The translations under genes and the position numbers were made by a program. 57,903 bases of DNA, from positions 1 to 57,903 of the forward strand of contig NZ_JYNP01000039.1 in the NCBI RefSeq assembly GCF_000934755.1, given 5' to 3'. Under the pieces are notes generated by a model. The model was not told where the DNA came from, did not search any database, and saw only the letters and a program-made list of their open reading frames with translations. This stretch comes from Desulfonatronovibrio magnus. Lineage in GTDB: Bacteria; Desulfobacterota; Desulfovibrionia; Desulfovibrionales; Desulfonatronovibrionaceae. Positions 28,273-38,413 of the stretch are shown piece after piece. Positions within the stretch are counted from its first letter, which is position 1, and the number at the start of each line of letters is the position of its first letter.

Positions 28273-28560
28273 ATGAAATGTATTACCATCAAAAAAGGCG
28301 TTGATTGTGCCTTCATGTCTTCTAATGGATGTTCCTATGATGGCGGAGAATGCTATCCCATAGTAGAAAAGTGTGAAGGATGCCAGAGGGTTAGAGAATT
28401 TGAAGGCAAAATTTACTGCAACAGTTATCCTGATCCGGCAGCCAAATGGGATCACGGGGCCTGTAATTTTGCCACTCATATTCAAGCTACTGTGGACAAG
28501 TCAGGACAGGTCAAGATTAACCCCCTCAAAGCATCCAAGAGAGCAGCAAGAGGACGTTAG
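28273..28560 (+). CDS. PxxKW family cysteine-rich protein, 95 aa
   Basis: A small cytoplasmic cysteine-rich protein of the PxxKW family, found in sulfate and metal reducers and of unknown function. The naming motif appears as PAAKW near 57-61. Cys residues at about 3, 12, 20, 27, 34, 37, 49 and 64, several in close pairs (CEGC), suggest metal or Fe-S binding. The basic tail SKRAARGR could contact nucleic acid. It stands alone downstream of a terminator, with its own 'ttttacgaggttactaag' leader containing a weak GAGG ribosome site. Confidence 0.8.
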   Translation: MKCITIKKGVDCAFMSSNGCSYDGGECYPIVEKCEGCQRVREFEGKIYCNSYPDPAAKWDHGACNFATHIQATVDKSGQVKINPLKASKRAARGR

Positions 28561-28744
28561 TTCCAAGTTTCAAGTGACGGTGCCCCGTAGTTATTTTTTT
28601 CGAATTTTTATCAGCCTGTCTGTTTTTCAAAAATAATAACTGCGGGGTGATCCTGCCCCATGTTCGGCTGATTTGATGTTTGAATTTGGCAAAAGTGCCT
28701 GTGCCCGGTGGCCGAAACAATAATTTACACAAAATGTCGCTGAA

Positions 28745-29060
28745 TTGCTAATGCGGGCTGTAGCCGCAACCCAAAAAAAAGAGATTTTAACCGCCCGTTC
28801 GCCCCTGTTGAATGGCTGCGCCTACACTTCGTGTATTCAACTGGGTAAAAAGACTCACTCAAGACGCCCAGTTAAACCCTGCTGCGCAGGAACGCTTTCA
28901 GCGTTGTTTAACCGGGCAGGCAAAGGGCGCAAAGGAAGAAAGAATTTTTTTCATTTGCCGAGGAACCCAGTTAAACCCGTCTGCGACGGAGACTACGTCT
29001 GTTTAACAAGGCAGGCGGCAAATGAAAAGCCAGCCTTTTTGAAAACCTATGTTCGGTTTT
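28745..29060 (+). repeat. Repeat family F, copy 1
   Basis: A cassette of about 300 bp shared with 48335-48620. Common blocks include 'gagattttaaccgcccgttc', 'agacgcccagttaaaccctg', 'aacccagttaaacccgtctg' and 'aggcggcaaatgaaa'. It contains nested inverted repeats (for example ctgctgcgcagg, gtctgcgacggagac). Frames inside it look fortuitous, and I see no gene in 28561-29190. Confidence 0.8.
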
Positions 29061-29190
29061 CAAAAAAACATCTTCTTTATTGTCTTTAACTTTGAGTCCT
29101 TCGCGTCTTTGCGGTTCAAAGTTTCTTGTTTTTTATGACAGGGTTTCAGGAATAAGTTACTAATATTTTAAAAAAGTCATAGAGCTGAAA

Positions 29191-30414
29191 ATGAGCCGTA
29201 TATCCGAATACCTTAAAGACCAGGAAAATGTTGTTATTGATTTGCAGAAAGCTCTTGTTGCAATACCTGCCTTAGGCCCTGACAACAATGGGGATGGTGA
29301 GAAGCAGAAAGCTGACTTTTTGATTGATTATTTTAAAAAAATGGGAATTAACGATATTATTGAGGTCAACTCTCCTGACTCCAGGGTGTCTGGAGGATAT
29401 CGCCCTAACGTTGTAGTTAAGATTCCTGGCAAGAACACCAGCAGAACCCTGTGGATTATATCCCACACTGATATTGTACCGCCTGGAGACTTGAGTCTTT
29501 GGGAGAGTGATCCTTATGAACTCAAGGTTGACGGGCAATTAATTTATGGTCGTGGGGTAGAGGACAATCACCAGGGCCTGGTTTCTTCTATATTAACTGT
29601 CAGAGCCTTTATTGAGCTGGACATCACACCTGAAATCAATCTTGGTCTTATTATGGTTGCAGATGAAGAGACTGGGAATAAACATGGTTTGCCACATGTT
29701 CTGGAGCAGAGGCAGGATCTTTTTTCCCAACAGGATTTGTATCTTGTTCCTGATTTTGGCACATCTGATTCCAAGATGATAGAAGTGGCTGAAAAAAGTA
29801 TGCTCTGGGTCAAAATTTCGGTTTCCGGCAGACAATGTCATGCTTCGAGACCTGATAAGGGCATTAACACCCTGGTGGCCAGTTCTGCCTTTATTGTTGC
29901 CCTTGATGAACTGCATAATTATTTTAGTGATTACAGTGAGCTTTTCAGTCCGCCTGCCTCAACTTTCTGTCCCACTAAGAAAGAATCCAATGTCCCCAAT
30001 ATTAACACTATTCCAGGTTATGATGTATTTTACATTGACTGCAGGATACTGCCCAATTATCAAATTGATGAAGTTTTGAATAAAATCAAAGAGATAGGTG
30101 CAAGAATTGAGTCTGATTACAAGGTTGGCATCACCTATGAGACTGTCTTGAAAGAACAGTCTGCTCCTTTTACCGATCCTTCCAGTGAGATCGTAACGGA
30201 ACTGACCAGGGCCATTAAGAACGAGCTGGGAGTTGAAGCAGTGCCGCAGGGAGTAGGTGGTGGAACTGTGGCTGCTTTTCTCCGGCACAGAGGCTATAAT
30301 GCTGTAGTCTGGTCCACCCTGCACGGAACCGCCCATCAGCCCAATGAATGTTCAAGCATTGTCAATACCATTAATGACGCCAGGGTGATGGCCCACCTGA
30401 TTGCTCCCCGGTAA
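29191..30414 (+). CDS. M20 family metallo-hydrolase
   Basis: A 407 aa peptidase/deacylase of the M20 (ArgE/DapE/succinyl-diaminopimelate desuccinylase-like) family. Zinc-site landmarks are [11 protein letters not shown] (first His and Asp), [10 protein letters not shown] (bridging Asp), MVADEETG (catalytic and ligand Glu), VPDFGTSD and the C-terminal [10 protein letters not shown] dimerisation insert lies in the middle ([18 protein letters not shown]). The presence of dapL argues against an essential DapE role, so a dipeptidase or other deacylase is more likely. It ends 8 nt before the mnmG start, so they probably form an operon. Confidence 0.87.
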   Translation: MSRISEYLKDQENVVIDLQKALVAIPALGPDNNGDGEKQKADFLIDYFKKMGINDIIEVNSPDSRVSGGYRPNVVVKIPGKNTSRTLWIISHTDIVPPGDLSLWESDPYELKVDGQLIYGRGVEDNHQGLVSSILTVRAFIELDITPEINLGLIMVADEETGNKHGLPHVLEQRQDLFSQQDLYLVPDFGTSDSKMIEVAEKSMLWVKISVSGRQCHASRPDKGINTLVASSAFIVALDELHNYFSDYSELFSPPASTFCPTKKESNVPNINTIPGYDVFYIDCRILPNYQIDEVLNKIKEIGARIESDYKVGITYETVLKEQSAPFTDPSSEIVTELTRAIKNELGVEAVPQGVGGGTVAAFLRHRGYNAVVWSTLHGTAHQPNECSSIVNTINDARVMAHLIAPR

Positions 30415-30421
30415 TTTGTTC

Positions 30422-32299
30422 ATGATCAAGTCATCTCCGCCCCAGGTCTTTGGCGTCATTGTAGTTGGTGCGGGCCATGCCGGCTGTGAAGCTGCTCATG
30501 CTGCTGCAGTCATGGGGCATAAAACCCTTCTTTTAACCATCAATATTGATCGCATAGGTCATCTTTCCTGTAATCCCGCCATTGGCGGCCTGGCCAAAGG
30601 GCATATGGTTCGTGAAATTGATGCTTTCGGCGGGGCCATGGGGATATGGGCTGATGCTGCAGGTATCCAGTTTCGTCGTCTTAATACCAGAAAGGGGCCT
30701 GCGGTCAGATCCACTCGAGCCCAGATAGATCGACAGAGATATCTTGGGGTTGTCCAAAAGACTCTGTTCGGTCTTGATAATCTATATATTCGTGAAGCCT
30801 CTGTAGAGACTGTTTTGACTCAGGGCGGCAGGGTGACAGGTATAAAGACCAGGATCGGGGAAACAATTTTTTGCAGAAAGCTTATCCTTACAACTGGAAC
30901 ATTTATTCGCGGACTTATCCATATCGGCATGGATAATTATGGTGGAGGGCGGCTTGGAGATCCACCCAGTATTGGACTGTCCGACTCTCTTGTTCAGATG
31001 GGAATTGATCTTGGTCGACTTAAAACCGGAACTGTTCCCAGACTTTTGAAGCAAAGCATAGATTACTCAGTCATGGAGACACAGCATGGAGATGATCCAC
31101 CCCCCAGGTTCAGTTTTCAAGTTGAATCTCAGCTTCTTCCTCAACTGCCATGTCACATAACATACACCAATGAAAAAACTCATGAAGTAATAAGAGAGGG
31201 GTTTGAGCGTTCTCCCATGTTTCAGGGGGTAATTACTGGAACAGGAGCCAGGTACTGTCCTTCCATAGAGGACAAGGTGGCCAGGTTTCCAGAAAAGGAT
31301 CGCCACCAGCTGTTTGTGGAGCCTGAAGGTCTGGACAGTTTTGAGGTATACCCCAACGGAATTCCCACCAGTTTGCCCCTTGATATTCAGAAAAGAATGC
31401 TTGCCACCATACCTGGTCTGGAAAAGGCAATTATTGTCAGACCGGGATATGCCATTGAATATGATTATATCTACCCCACACAGCTTAAGCCGACCCTTGA
31501 AACCAAGATGGTGGAAGGGCTTTACTCAGCAGGTCAGATTAATGGTACATCAGGGTATGAAGAGGCTGCAGCACAGGGGCTGTGGGCGGCAGTAAATGCT
31601 GTATTGAGTATAAGAGGTGAAGAAAATCTGATTCTGAGCAGAAGTGATGCATACATGGGCGTGCTGGTGGATGATCTGGTGACCAAGGGCACTATGGAGC
31701 CTTACAGAATGTTTACATCAAGGGCAGAGTACAGACTTTTGCTGCGTGAGGATAACGCAGACCAGAGACTGACCCCCATCGGTCGAAGAGTCGGCCTGGT
31801 TGGTGATGAGCAATGGGCTGTTTTTTCTGAAAAGCAGGACAAAAAAAGAGTGGTTCGTGATATACTGGATTCCACTGTCATCCGTCCTGACCAGCAGACC
31901 AGAAAGGTGCTGGAAAGCATCAATGCCTCCATTCCCGGTAAAGCGGTCAGACTGTCAGAAATATTAAGGCAGCCTCAGCTTGACATTAAGTCTCTCGGAG
32001 CCTTTAACTCGCAATTGCTTGATTATGCAGACGAAATCCTGGATCAGGTTCAGATCGAGGTTAAGTTTGACGGATACCTGCGCAGACAGGAAGAACTGGT
32101 CCGCAAATCAAGATATCTTGAGAATTACAAACTGGATTTTGATCTGGATTACAGTTCTATCCCGGGACTTTCCACTGAAGTTGTGGAAAAATTACATAAG
32201 ATCAGGCCCCTGACTCTTGGACAGGCTGGAAGAATCTCCGGTGTAACTCCGGCTGCGCTGTCTTGTTTAGAAGTTTATATCAAGGCCAGAAATTATTGA
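30422..32299 (+). CDS. mnmG: tRNA uridine-5-carboxymethylaminomethyl modification enzyme MnmG
   Basis: The FAD enzyme that with MnmE forms cmnm5U at wobble U34 of tRNAs. The N-terminal FAD motif [12 protein letters not shown] is near residue 15, followed by [22 protein letters not shown], the [16 protein letters not shown] segment, the [13 protein letters not shown] loop and the C-terminal [11 protein letters not shown]-like end ([17 protein letters not shown]). The length of 625 aa matches the family. I prefer the ATG at 30422 to an upstream in-frame start that overlaps the M20 gene, because the FAD motif then sits at the usual distance from the N-terminus. Confidence 0.96.
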   Translation: MIKSSPPQVFGVIVVGAGHAGCEAAHAAAVMGHKTLLLTINIDRIGHLSCNPAIGGLAKGHMVREIDAFGGAMGIWADAAGIQFRRLNTRKGPAVRSTRAQIDRQRYLGVVQKTLFGLDNLYIREASVETVLTQGGRVTGIKTRIGETIFCRKLILTTGTFIRGLIHIGMDNYGGGRLGDPPSIGLSDSLVQMGIDLGRLKTGTVPRLLKQSIDYSVMETQHGDDPPPRFSFQVESQLLPQLPCHITYTNEKTHEVIREGFERSPMFQGVITGTGARYCPSIEDKVARFPEKDRHQLFVEPEGLDSFEVYPNGIPTSLPLDIQKRMLATIPGLEKAIIVRPGYAIEYDYIYPTQLKPTLETKMVEGLYSAGQINGTSGYEEAAAQGLWAAVNAVLSIRGEENLILSRSDAYMGVLVDDLVTKGTMEPYRMFTSRAEYRLLLREDNADQRLTPIGRRVGLVGDEQWAVFSEKQDKKRVVRDILDSTVIRPDQQTRKVLESINASIPGKAVRLSEILRQPQLDIKSLGAFNSQLLDYADEILDQVQIEVKFDGYLRRQEELVRKSRYLENYKLDFDLDYSSIPGLSTEVVEKLHKIRPLTLGQAGRISGVTPAALSCLEVYIKARNY

Positions 32300-32482
32300 T
32301 TTTAGATTAAACCCCTTAAAGTTTAATGGTGCAGGCCGGTTATCAGGTATACCTGTCTGCCACCTGCTAAGATAAATATCTGTTGAAAGTTGCAGAAAAA
32401 TTGTCCATTATTTCAGCGACTCGTTACTGTAATGTCAGAAGATTTTTTTTTCATAATTTCTACCAGCATATAGCAAAAGTTA

Positions 32483-33508
32483 ATGAATCAGCAATTCTGG
32501 CCACAAATCAGCTCCAGCTTCTCCCAAACTGTATTTTCACCACAGGGAATTATTTTTCTGTTTATTGTTCTGGGACTGATTGCAGGGTTGATTGTCTACT
32601 ATATCATTAATCAGCGCATCCAGAGACAAAGGGAAAAAAATGCACCAAGGGTGACTGATGTCGGAGCCAGAAAAGACATTAACGAAATATTGCAGTCAGC
32701 ACTGACCTTAAACAGTAGATTCGACATCAGACTGGAAGGCACCAACCGGGAACTATTCTGTGTGTTCAGAGATATTGATAAAAATTTTTTGATTCTGGAG
32801 TTGCCTGCCAAAGTCAAGGCTTCCCGAAACTGGATTGGCCGCAAGGTGGAAGGGTTCTTTAAATTCAGACCCCCCGGCCAGAAACTTCAGTTTTATAAGT
32901 TTGAGTCATCAGTTCAAGATATCATCCCTGCTTCCGTCTCACAACTGATTGCCCTGCAAATTCCTGCCAGTCTGCGTATGGAGCAGAAAAGGCAACATCT
33001 CAGGCTGGAAGTTCCGCTAAGTTATATTAAAAAATTTGAAGTACGTCCCTTTTCATTTGATGAGAAAGGGCATTTATACAGGAATGTTCAGAAATTTGGA
33101 GATGTTATCTGGCGACACGACCCTGAAGCTGTCAAACAGGTATTCAACCTTATGGACATATCCGGGGGAGGCCTGAGGGTCAGGGTGGATGCCAGGGAGC
33201 TGGAAGGTGGCGCGGATTTTATCAAAAGTAATCCATCCCTGGTTATTACCATGGAGTTTATAAAGGATCCAGACCAAAGTGATGACCTGGAACTGTTTCA
33301 TGTGGTTTGCAGGGTCCGTAAGCATTATTATGACGGCATGGGTAATCACGTTCTCGGCATGCAGTTTACACATAAAGCAAGGCTTGATCCTGAGACACAG
33401 GCTATCGCGAACTGGGAGCAGGTCTCGCTGGAAGAGGGAGTTGAGGATATCACAACCTGGGTTGTCAAAACTCATATCAGACTTTACCGGGAAAAAGGTC
33501 TGACTTGA
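32483..33508 (+). CDS. Membrane-anchored PilZ domain protein, 341 aa
   Basis: One N-terminal membrane helix (about 20-42, IIFLFIVLGLIAGLIVYYII), then a YcgR-N-like beta region (about 60-165) and a PilZ-type domain (about 170-300). The KRQHLRLEVPLSY segment corresponds to RxxxR-type ligand arginines, with QHLRL, and MDISGGGLRVRV matches the D/NxSxxG motif. It is probably a c-di-GMP receptor related to flagellar brake proteins, fixed in the inner membrane. It stands between mnmG and the corC-like gene; the diguanylate cyclase at 37560 could be a partner. Specific regulation is inference. Confidence 0.82.
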   Translation: MNQQFWPQISSSFSQTVFSPQGIIFLFIVLGLIAGLIVYYIINQRIQRQREKNAPRVTDVGARKDINEILQSALTLNSRFDIRLEGTNRELFCVFRDIDKNFLILELPAKVKASRNWIGRKVEGFFKFRPPGQKLQFYKFESSVQDIIPASVSQLIALQIPASLRMEQKRQHLRLEVPLSYIKKFEVRPFSFDEKGHLYRNVQKFGDVIWRHDPEAVKQVFNLMDISGGGLRVRVDARELEGGADFIKSNPSLVITMEFIKDPDQSDDLELFHVVCRVRKHYYDGMGNHVLGMQFTHKARLDPETQAIANWEQVSLEEGVEDITTWVVKTHIRLYREKGLT

Positions 33509-33576
33509 TAAATGCCTTGAAACGATTTTTAATGTCCGAATAATCAACTTGTAACACTAAACAGGAGGCAACGGTT

Positions 33577-34419
33577 TTGGAAGATGGTTCGGAAAGCAAA
33601 TTATGGTCGGTTTTGCGTAAGGTTTTCGGATCACGCTGCGAATCTCCTTTGGAAGAAATAATTATGGAAGCCAAAGAAGATGGAGAGTTAAAGAGTGAAG
33701 AAGTACTCATGCTTTTGAACGTATTGAGGCTCAGTCAGAAGCAGGCCATTGAAATCATGGTTCCCAGAACTGACCTTGTTTGTTGTGAGGTTGATGAGTC
33801 TATGAAGGAAGTGGCCCGGATGATAATAGAAAGCGGCCATTCCAGAATTCCTGTTTATCATGAAAATCGTGACCATATGGTAGGCCTTGTCCACGCCAAA
33901 GATCTTTTAAAGTACTTTCTTGACGAGGACAATGATGCTTCTCTGACCAATATAATGCGTCCTCCGTATTTTATACCGGAAACCAAAAATATTAAAGATG
34001 TACTGCTGGAGTTTCAGACTAAAAAAATTCATATGGCCATTATTCTCGATGAATATGGAGGAACTTCAGGAGTTGTCACCCTTGAGGATGTGCTTGAGGA
34101 AATTGTCGGCGAGATAGAAGATGAATATGACCCTCCAAAGCCACAGGAAATACAGGTGCAGCAGGATGGTTCTTACTATGTTTCCGGAAGAACATCCCTT
34201 GATGAGTTGCAGGATGAACTGGGTATTGAGATTCATTCGGAGCAGGTTGAAACCATCGGCGGTTATGTATGTCATATTGCCGGGAAAGTGCCACAAAAAG
34301 AGGAAGAGTTTTCTGATGGAAGGTTCAGATTTACAGTCAGGGAAGCTGATGCCAAACACATTCAATGGCTGGTTATAACTCCTGTCCACATGATAAGCAT
34401 TGATGAAGCTGACAGATAG
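33577..34419 (+). CDS. corC: CorC/HlyC-like CBS-domain protein
   Basis: A 280 aa soluble protein with tandem CBS domains (about 65-185: IMVPRTDLV, VGLVHAKDLL, TSGVVTLEDVLEEIVGEIEDE) and a C-terminal CorC_HlyC transporter-associated domain (about 200-278). The family is tied to magnesium/cobalt efflux and envelope integrity. Translation starts at TTG: AACAGGAGG lies 9 nt upstream and no ATG is suitably placed. It leads the block corC-lnt-prfB-cyclase-flhG, and corC beside lnt is a common arrangement in proteobacteria. Confidence 0.88.
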   Translation: MEDGSESKLWSVLRKVFGSRCESPLEEIIMEAKEDGELKSEEVLMLLNVLRLSQKQAIEIMVPRTDLVCCEVDESMKEVARMIIESGHSRIPVYHENRDHMVGLVHAKDLLKYFLDEDNDASLTNIMRPPYFIPETKNIKDVLLEFQTKKIHMAIILDEYGGTSGVVTLEDVLEEIVGEIEDEYDPPKPQEIQVQQDGSYYVSGRTSLDELQDELGIEIHSEQVETIGGYVCHIAGKVPQKEEEFSDGRFRFTVREADAKHIQWLVITPVHMISIDEADR

Positions 34420-34499
34420 TTTTTAGTTACTGATTTAGCCCGCTGCATGCTGGCAGGGTTAAGGATTTATTTTAGGCGCTTATTGGAAATTTCAAACCA

Positions 34500-34860
34500 A
34501 AATGTTGTTTCATTTTCAAAGAAAGCCAGGAGTTTTTGCCCACGGAACATACGGAAGGGCACGGAAGTGTTTTTCAAGCGTTGCGAAGCAACGCATATTC
34601 CGTGAAATTCAGTGTATTCCGTGGGCAGTCTCTCTTGTCCCGAAGGGGCCTCTTTTCCCGCGCAGGGTCGCGGAAAAAGCCTAGTAACTTAGCGTTTCAA
34701 TCCTGTAAAAAAAACAAGAAATTTATTTAACCTTGAAAGAGCAATGATGCCCAAAATCCTTATTCTTCGGCCTTCAGCCTGAGAAGTAAGGTTATCGCCC
34801 AAACTTAACTATTCTTGTTTAAATTGGGTTGCGGGCACAGCCCGCATTAGAAATATTTGG
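34500..34860 (+). repeat. Intergenic hairpin element and family G/E repeat
   Basis: From 34538 to 34626 a 10-bp inverted repeat (GCCCACGGAA/TTCCGTGGGC) encloses further stems such as 'gcgttgcgaagcaacgc'. From about 34695 to 34850 there is a second repeat with 'cttcggccttcagcctgag' and the 'gttgcgggcacagcccgc' palindrome, also seen in reverse near 39255 and partly near 44196 and 51325. It lies between corC and lnt. Confidence 0.55.
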
Positions 34861-34891
34861 CGTGCTGTTTCGCAGCAGCAGTATTTATTTG

Positions 34892-36466
34892 ATGGCCCTT
34901 ATGATCCATAAAGTTAAGACTGATTTTCAGGATGTGGTTTTGGCAGCTTTTTTGTGCATTCCTGGCCTTTTTTTGAGTTTTGCCAATCCTGTCATTCATT
35001 TTCCTCCGTTCTTTTTTCTGTTTCTAACTGGACTGAATCACCTGGGTTTCAGGTCATCTTCCGGTTTATCAGCCTTTACAAAAGCCCTGATTCTATCAGG
35101 ACTGGCTTATTCTCTCTGCCTTTACTGGATAGTGGTTCCGGTTAATGTGTATGGCGGCGTGCCCCTGGTGCTGGCCATTTTCTGTCCACTGCTTCTTGGG
35201 TTTTGTGTCGGCCTTTTTGTTGCCTGTTATGCTTTTGTTCTGCATGTTACAAAGAACAATTTCAACCCGGCATTGCTGGGGATACTTTGTGGATGTGCCT
35301 GGGGTGGGCTTGAATTTATCAGGGAGTATGCTTTTACTGGTTTTCCCTGGCTTGTCAGCGCCCAGAGTTTTGCCATATGGCCCGAGAGCATAGCTGTTAT
35401 CCGTCATATTGGCAGCACTGGTCTGGCTATGATCATGGCTTCATGTACACTCTGGATGTGCATTGAAAAAAAAATCTGGAGAATTGCAGGGGCAGGGATT
35501 CTGGCAGTTGTAATGGGATATGGCTATACTTTTCCACAGCACAATGAAGCACACATGGAAAAAACCTTTGTTATAGTGCAGGGCAACATGAGCCAGACCA
35601 TCAAGTGGGAGCAGGATGTTCAGCATATGACAGTTGAAAAGTATATGGACCTGACCAGCAGGGGTTTGGAGGTTGCCAGACCAGATCTTGTTATCTGGCC
35701 CGAGACAGCCATGCCTTTTTATTTTCAGGAGCCTACAGAACTGTCGTTCATGGTTAGAAACTTTGCCATTGAAAATGAGATTAAACTGCTAACTGGTGCA
35801 CCTGCTTACATAATGAGTGAAGATGAAATGAGTTACTCCCTTTATAACAGGGCGTATTTCATTTCTGAGGATGGACTGGTTCTGGATTACTATGACAAAC
35901 AGCGTTTAGTACCTTTTGGTGAGTATATACCCTTGGGCAGGTATATTCCTTTTCTTGACAAACTGGTACATGGTGAGTTCGAATTTTCCAAGGGAGAACC
36001 CGGTGAACCATTGAAAAATGGTGAACTTGCCCTGGGTATGCTCATATGCTATGAAATAATATTCCCGGGACTGGCCCGGCAAAGGGCGGCTTCAGGGGCC
36101 AATATTCTTGTTAACATTTCCAATGACGCCTGGTTCGGCAATACTTCAGCTCCTGAACAGCACCTGCATTTGAGTGTGTTGCGGGCAATTGAGCAGAACC
36201 GATTCGTTTTGAGGTCGACCAACACAGGTATTTCAGCGTTTATTGACAATCAGGGCAATATATATGCTGCAACGAATATTTTTGAGGATGCTGTTATTAA
36301 CGAACAGGCCGGGTTAGTCGAGGGGCGAACGGTTTTTAACTATATGTACTGGTATATAAATTTTACAATGGTTTTTATCGTTTTGTCAGCATTAATCTAT
36401 ACATTCAACAGGAAATATATCAACCGGACACGTCCGGGTAAAACGTTTTTAACTTATTTACTATGA
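34892..36466 (+). CDS. lnt: Apolipoprotein N-acyltransferase
   Basis: The inner-membrane enzyme that N-acylates the lipid-modified Cys of lipoproteins. The N-terminal half has six or so hydrophobic helices. The C-terminal nitrilase-fold domain carries the catalytic triad regions: WPETAMPF (Glu), KQRLVPFGEYIP (Lys zone) and MLICYEIIFP (Cys). A final helix is about 495-515. I place the start at the ATG giving MALMIHKVK (524 aa), because the longer frame begins with TTG inside a repeat palindrome. A downstream ATG at 34901 is also possible. The stop overlaps the prfB start by ATGA, so they are coupled. Confidence 0.93.
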   Translation: MALMIHKVKTDFQDVVLAAFLCIPGLFLSFANPVIHFPPFFFLFLTGLNHLGFRSSSGLSAFTKALILSGLAYSLCLYWIVVPVNVYGGVPLVLAIFCPLLLGFCVGLFVACYAFVLHVTKNNFNPALLGILCGCAWGGLEFIREYAFTGFPWLVSAQSFAIWPESIAVIRHIGSTGLAMIMASCTLWMCIEKKIWRIAGAGILAVVMGYGYTFPQHNEAHMEKTFVIVQGNMSQTIKWEQDVQHMTVEKYMDLTSRGLEVARPDLVIWPETAMPFYFQEPTELSFMVRNFAIENEIKLLTGAPAYIMSEDEMSYSLYNRAYFISEDGLVLDYYDKQRLVPFGEYIPLGRYIPFLDKLVHGEFEFSKGEPGEPLKNGELALGMLICYEIIFPGLARQRAASGANILVNISNDAWFGNTSAPEQHLHLSVLRAIEQNRFVLRSTNTGISAFIDNQGNIYAATNIFEDAVINEQAGLVEGRTVFNYMYWYINFTMVFIVLSALIYTFNRKYINRTRPGKTFLTYLL

Positions 36467-37567
36467 TACAATATTCAGATCTAAAAACACAGTCAGTCAA
36501 AGTTCTCGAGCGTTTTGAATCACTCTGGGGGCGTCTTTGACCTGGAAGGCCAACAGACAAGACTGCAGGAAATTGAATACCAGCTTTCCAGGCCAGGAGT
36601 TTGGGACAACCCTGAAAGTCTGACTCCGGTTCTAAAAGAAAAAAGTGTTCTGGAAGAGCGGGTCGCCAAGTTTTCAGAGCTTAAAAAACTCCATGAAGAT
36701 GTACTTGAGTGGCTTGATTTTGCTGAACACGATCCTGCCCAGGATATTCTTGAAGCATTAAAGGATAACCTTTCGGCTTTTTCCAGGATGCAGGAACAGA
36801 TAGAACTGGAGGCCTTCATGAGCGGGCCTGATGATAAAAATGCGGCTATCCTTGAAATTCATCCTGGTGCTGGTGGAACTGAAGCTCAGGACTGGGCGGA
36901 AATGCTTTTGCGCATGTATTTAAGATGGGCGGAAAATAACAGCTACAAAACCCGGTACCTTGACTACATTCAGGGAGATGGTGCAGGCATTAAGAGTGTG
37001 ACCTTGCAGATTACCGGCGATTATGCCTTTGGGCAGCTCAAAGGAGAAAGAGGCATACATCGCCTGATTCGGATTTCTCCCTTTGATACTTCTGGGCGTC
37101 GGCACACATCTTTTGCTTCAGTAGATGTTTATCCCCAGGTTTCTGATGATATAAATATTGAAATCAATGAAGAAGACTTGCGCATTGACGTTTTCAAGGC
37201 CAGTGGTCCTGGAGGCCAACATGTCAACAAGACCAGTTCAGCCATCAGGATTACGCATGCTCCTTCAGGACTTGTTGTTCAGTGTCAGACAGAAAGATCT
37301 CAACGTCGCAACAAGGAATCAGCCATGAAAATCCTCAAAGCCAAACTATATGATATAGAGATGGAAAAAATTGAGGAGGAAAGACAGGAGCAATATGCTG
37401 CCAAAGATGCCATTGCATGGGGCAGTCAAATCAGAACCTACACACTGCAACCTTACCGGCTGGTTAAGGACCATCGAACCAATGCTGAAGTTGGAGATGT
37501 TGACTCTGTGCTGGATGGTAATCTCAATTCCCTGATCCATAGCTATCTGTTGAGCAATCATGAGTAA
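36463..37567 (+). CDS. prfB: Peptide chain release factor 2, with programmed +1 frameshift
   Basis: RF2 reads UAA and UGA stops. The zero frame starts at ATG 36463 and encodes 25 codons ending ...SLWGRL. It meets TGA at 36538-36540 in the classic CTT-TGA-C site with an upstream GGGGG Shine-Dalgarno-like run. A +1 shift (skipping T36538) joins to DLEGQQTRLQ, giving about 367 aa. The anticodon-mimic SPF motif (ISPFDTSGRRHTSF) and the catalytic GGQ (GPGGQHVNKT) are intact. It overlaps lnt by 3 nt at the start and the diguanylate cyclase by 8 nt at the end. Confidence 0.96.
36527..36541 (+). promoter_or_regulatory. RF2 autoregulatory frameshift site
   Basis: The GGGGG run (36527-36531), 3 nt spacer and CTT TGA C (36535-36541) have the same layout as the bacterial RF2 recoding signal. 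Low RF2 slows termination at UGA and allows the +1 shift, so RF2 controls its own synthesis. Confidence 0.93.
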
Positions 37568-38411
37568 GCAAGCTACAATCAACAAGGAAAGTATCGCCAT
37601 TATCCTTCAGGAGCTTAAAAGCTTAGAAAGGGAAGCCTCAAAGCAAACTGAGCACAATGGTTTAGAGACTGCAGAAGACAGCATGGCTCTTGTAAAGGTT
37701 TTTCCGGGAATCTCTGAGAAAGAGTGGCAAAAAATAAGTGAAAAGCTGAGTATTGATTCTTCCTGGATACCACTGTCACTCAATGGAAAAGAATTTCCCT
37801 CTCTGCTGCATCTTTTAAAAAAGATAGAAAGTCTTTCATTTGCCAGGGATTTAGATCCATTGACGGGTTTAAAGAACAGGGGATTTTACCAGAGGATTCT
37901 GCATCGTGAAATTGAAAAGTCCTACCGTTACAAGATCCCATTAACCCTGGCCATAATGGACATAGATGACTTTAAACAGGTGAATGATACATTTGGTCAT
38001 GTCTGTGGTGATGAAGTGATCAAAAGCCTGGCAGGTATTGTTACGTCAGAGCTGCGCAGCGGAGATTACGCGGCCAGGATAGGTGGCGAGGAATTTGCAT
38101 TGATATTGCCTGGTACCGGCAAGGTGCAGTCAAAGCCTTTGCTTGAAAGAGTTCTTGACCGGGTCAGGACAAGGTCCCTGTCCTGCAAGCTGGAAGAGCG
38201 CAGAATCGCCTATACTGTCTCTGTGGGAGCGATTACTTACAGAGGTCGATCTCCCATTGATCCCGAAGAAATGATGACTCTGGCAGACAGGCAGCTTTAC
38301 ACTGTGAAGTCTTCTGGAAAGGATGGTTTAAGTATGTCATCTGTTATGGATGTGGCTGACGATACTGCCATGGTCAGACATGATGAAAAGAATTTCTTAT
38401 TAAAAGGATAA
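37560..38411 (+). CDS. Diguanylate cyclase (GGDEF), 283 aa
   Basis: The N-terminal helical region (1-95) has no recognised sensor domain. It is followed by a complete GGDEF domain: DPLTGLKNRGFY, MDIDDFKQVNDTFGH and the active loop RIGGEEFALILPG. GGEEF is catalytically competent in the family. No clear RxxD inhibitory site is seen five residues before the loop (YAAR is there instead), so product inhibition may be weak. The start overlaps the prfB stop (ATGAGTAA) and the gene is followed at once by the flhG-like gene, so it is co-transcribed. It likely feeds PilZ receptors such as that at 32483. Confidence 0.92.
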   Translation: MSKQATINKESIAIILQELKSLEREASKQTEHNGLETAEDSMALVKVFPGISEKEWQKISEKLSIDSSWIPLSLNGKEFPSLLHLLKKIESLSFARDLDPLTGLKNRGFYQRILHREIEKSYRYKIPLTLAIMDIDDFKQVNDTFGHVCGDEVIKSLAGIVTSELRSGDYAARIGGEEFALILPGTGKVQSKPLLERVLDRVRTRSLSCKLEERRIAYTVSVGAITYRGRSPIDPEEMMTLADRQLYTVKSSGKDGLSMSSVMDVADDTAMVRHDEKNFLLKG

Positions 38412-38413
38412 GT

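Noticed and set aside
29191-30414. Calling the M20 gene dapE
   Set aside because: The organism encodes dapL, which makes the succinylase route unnecessary, and M20 motifs alone do not separate DapE from other deacylases.
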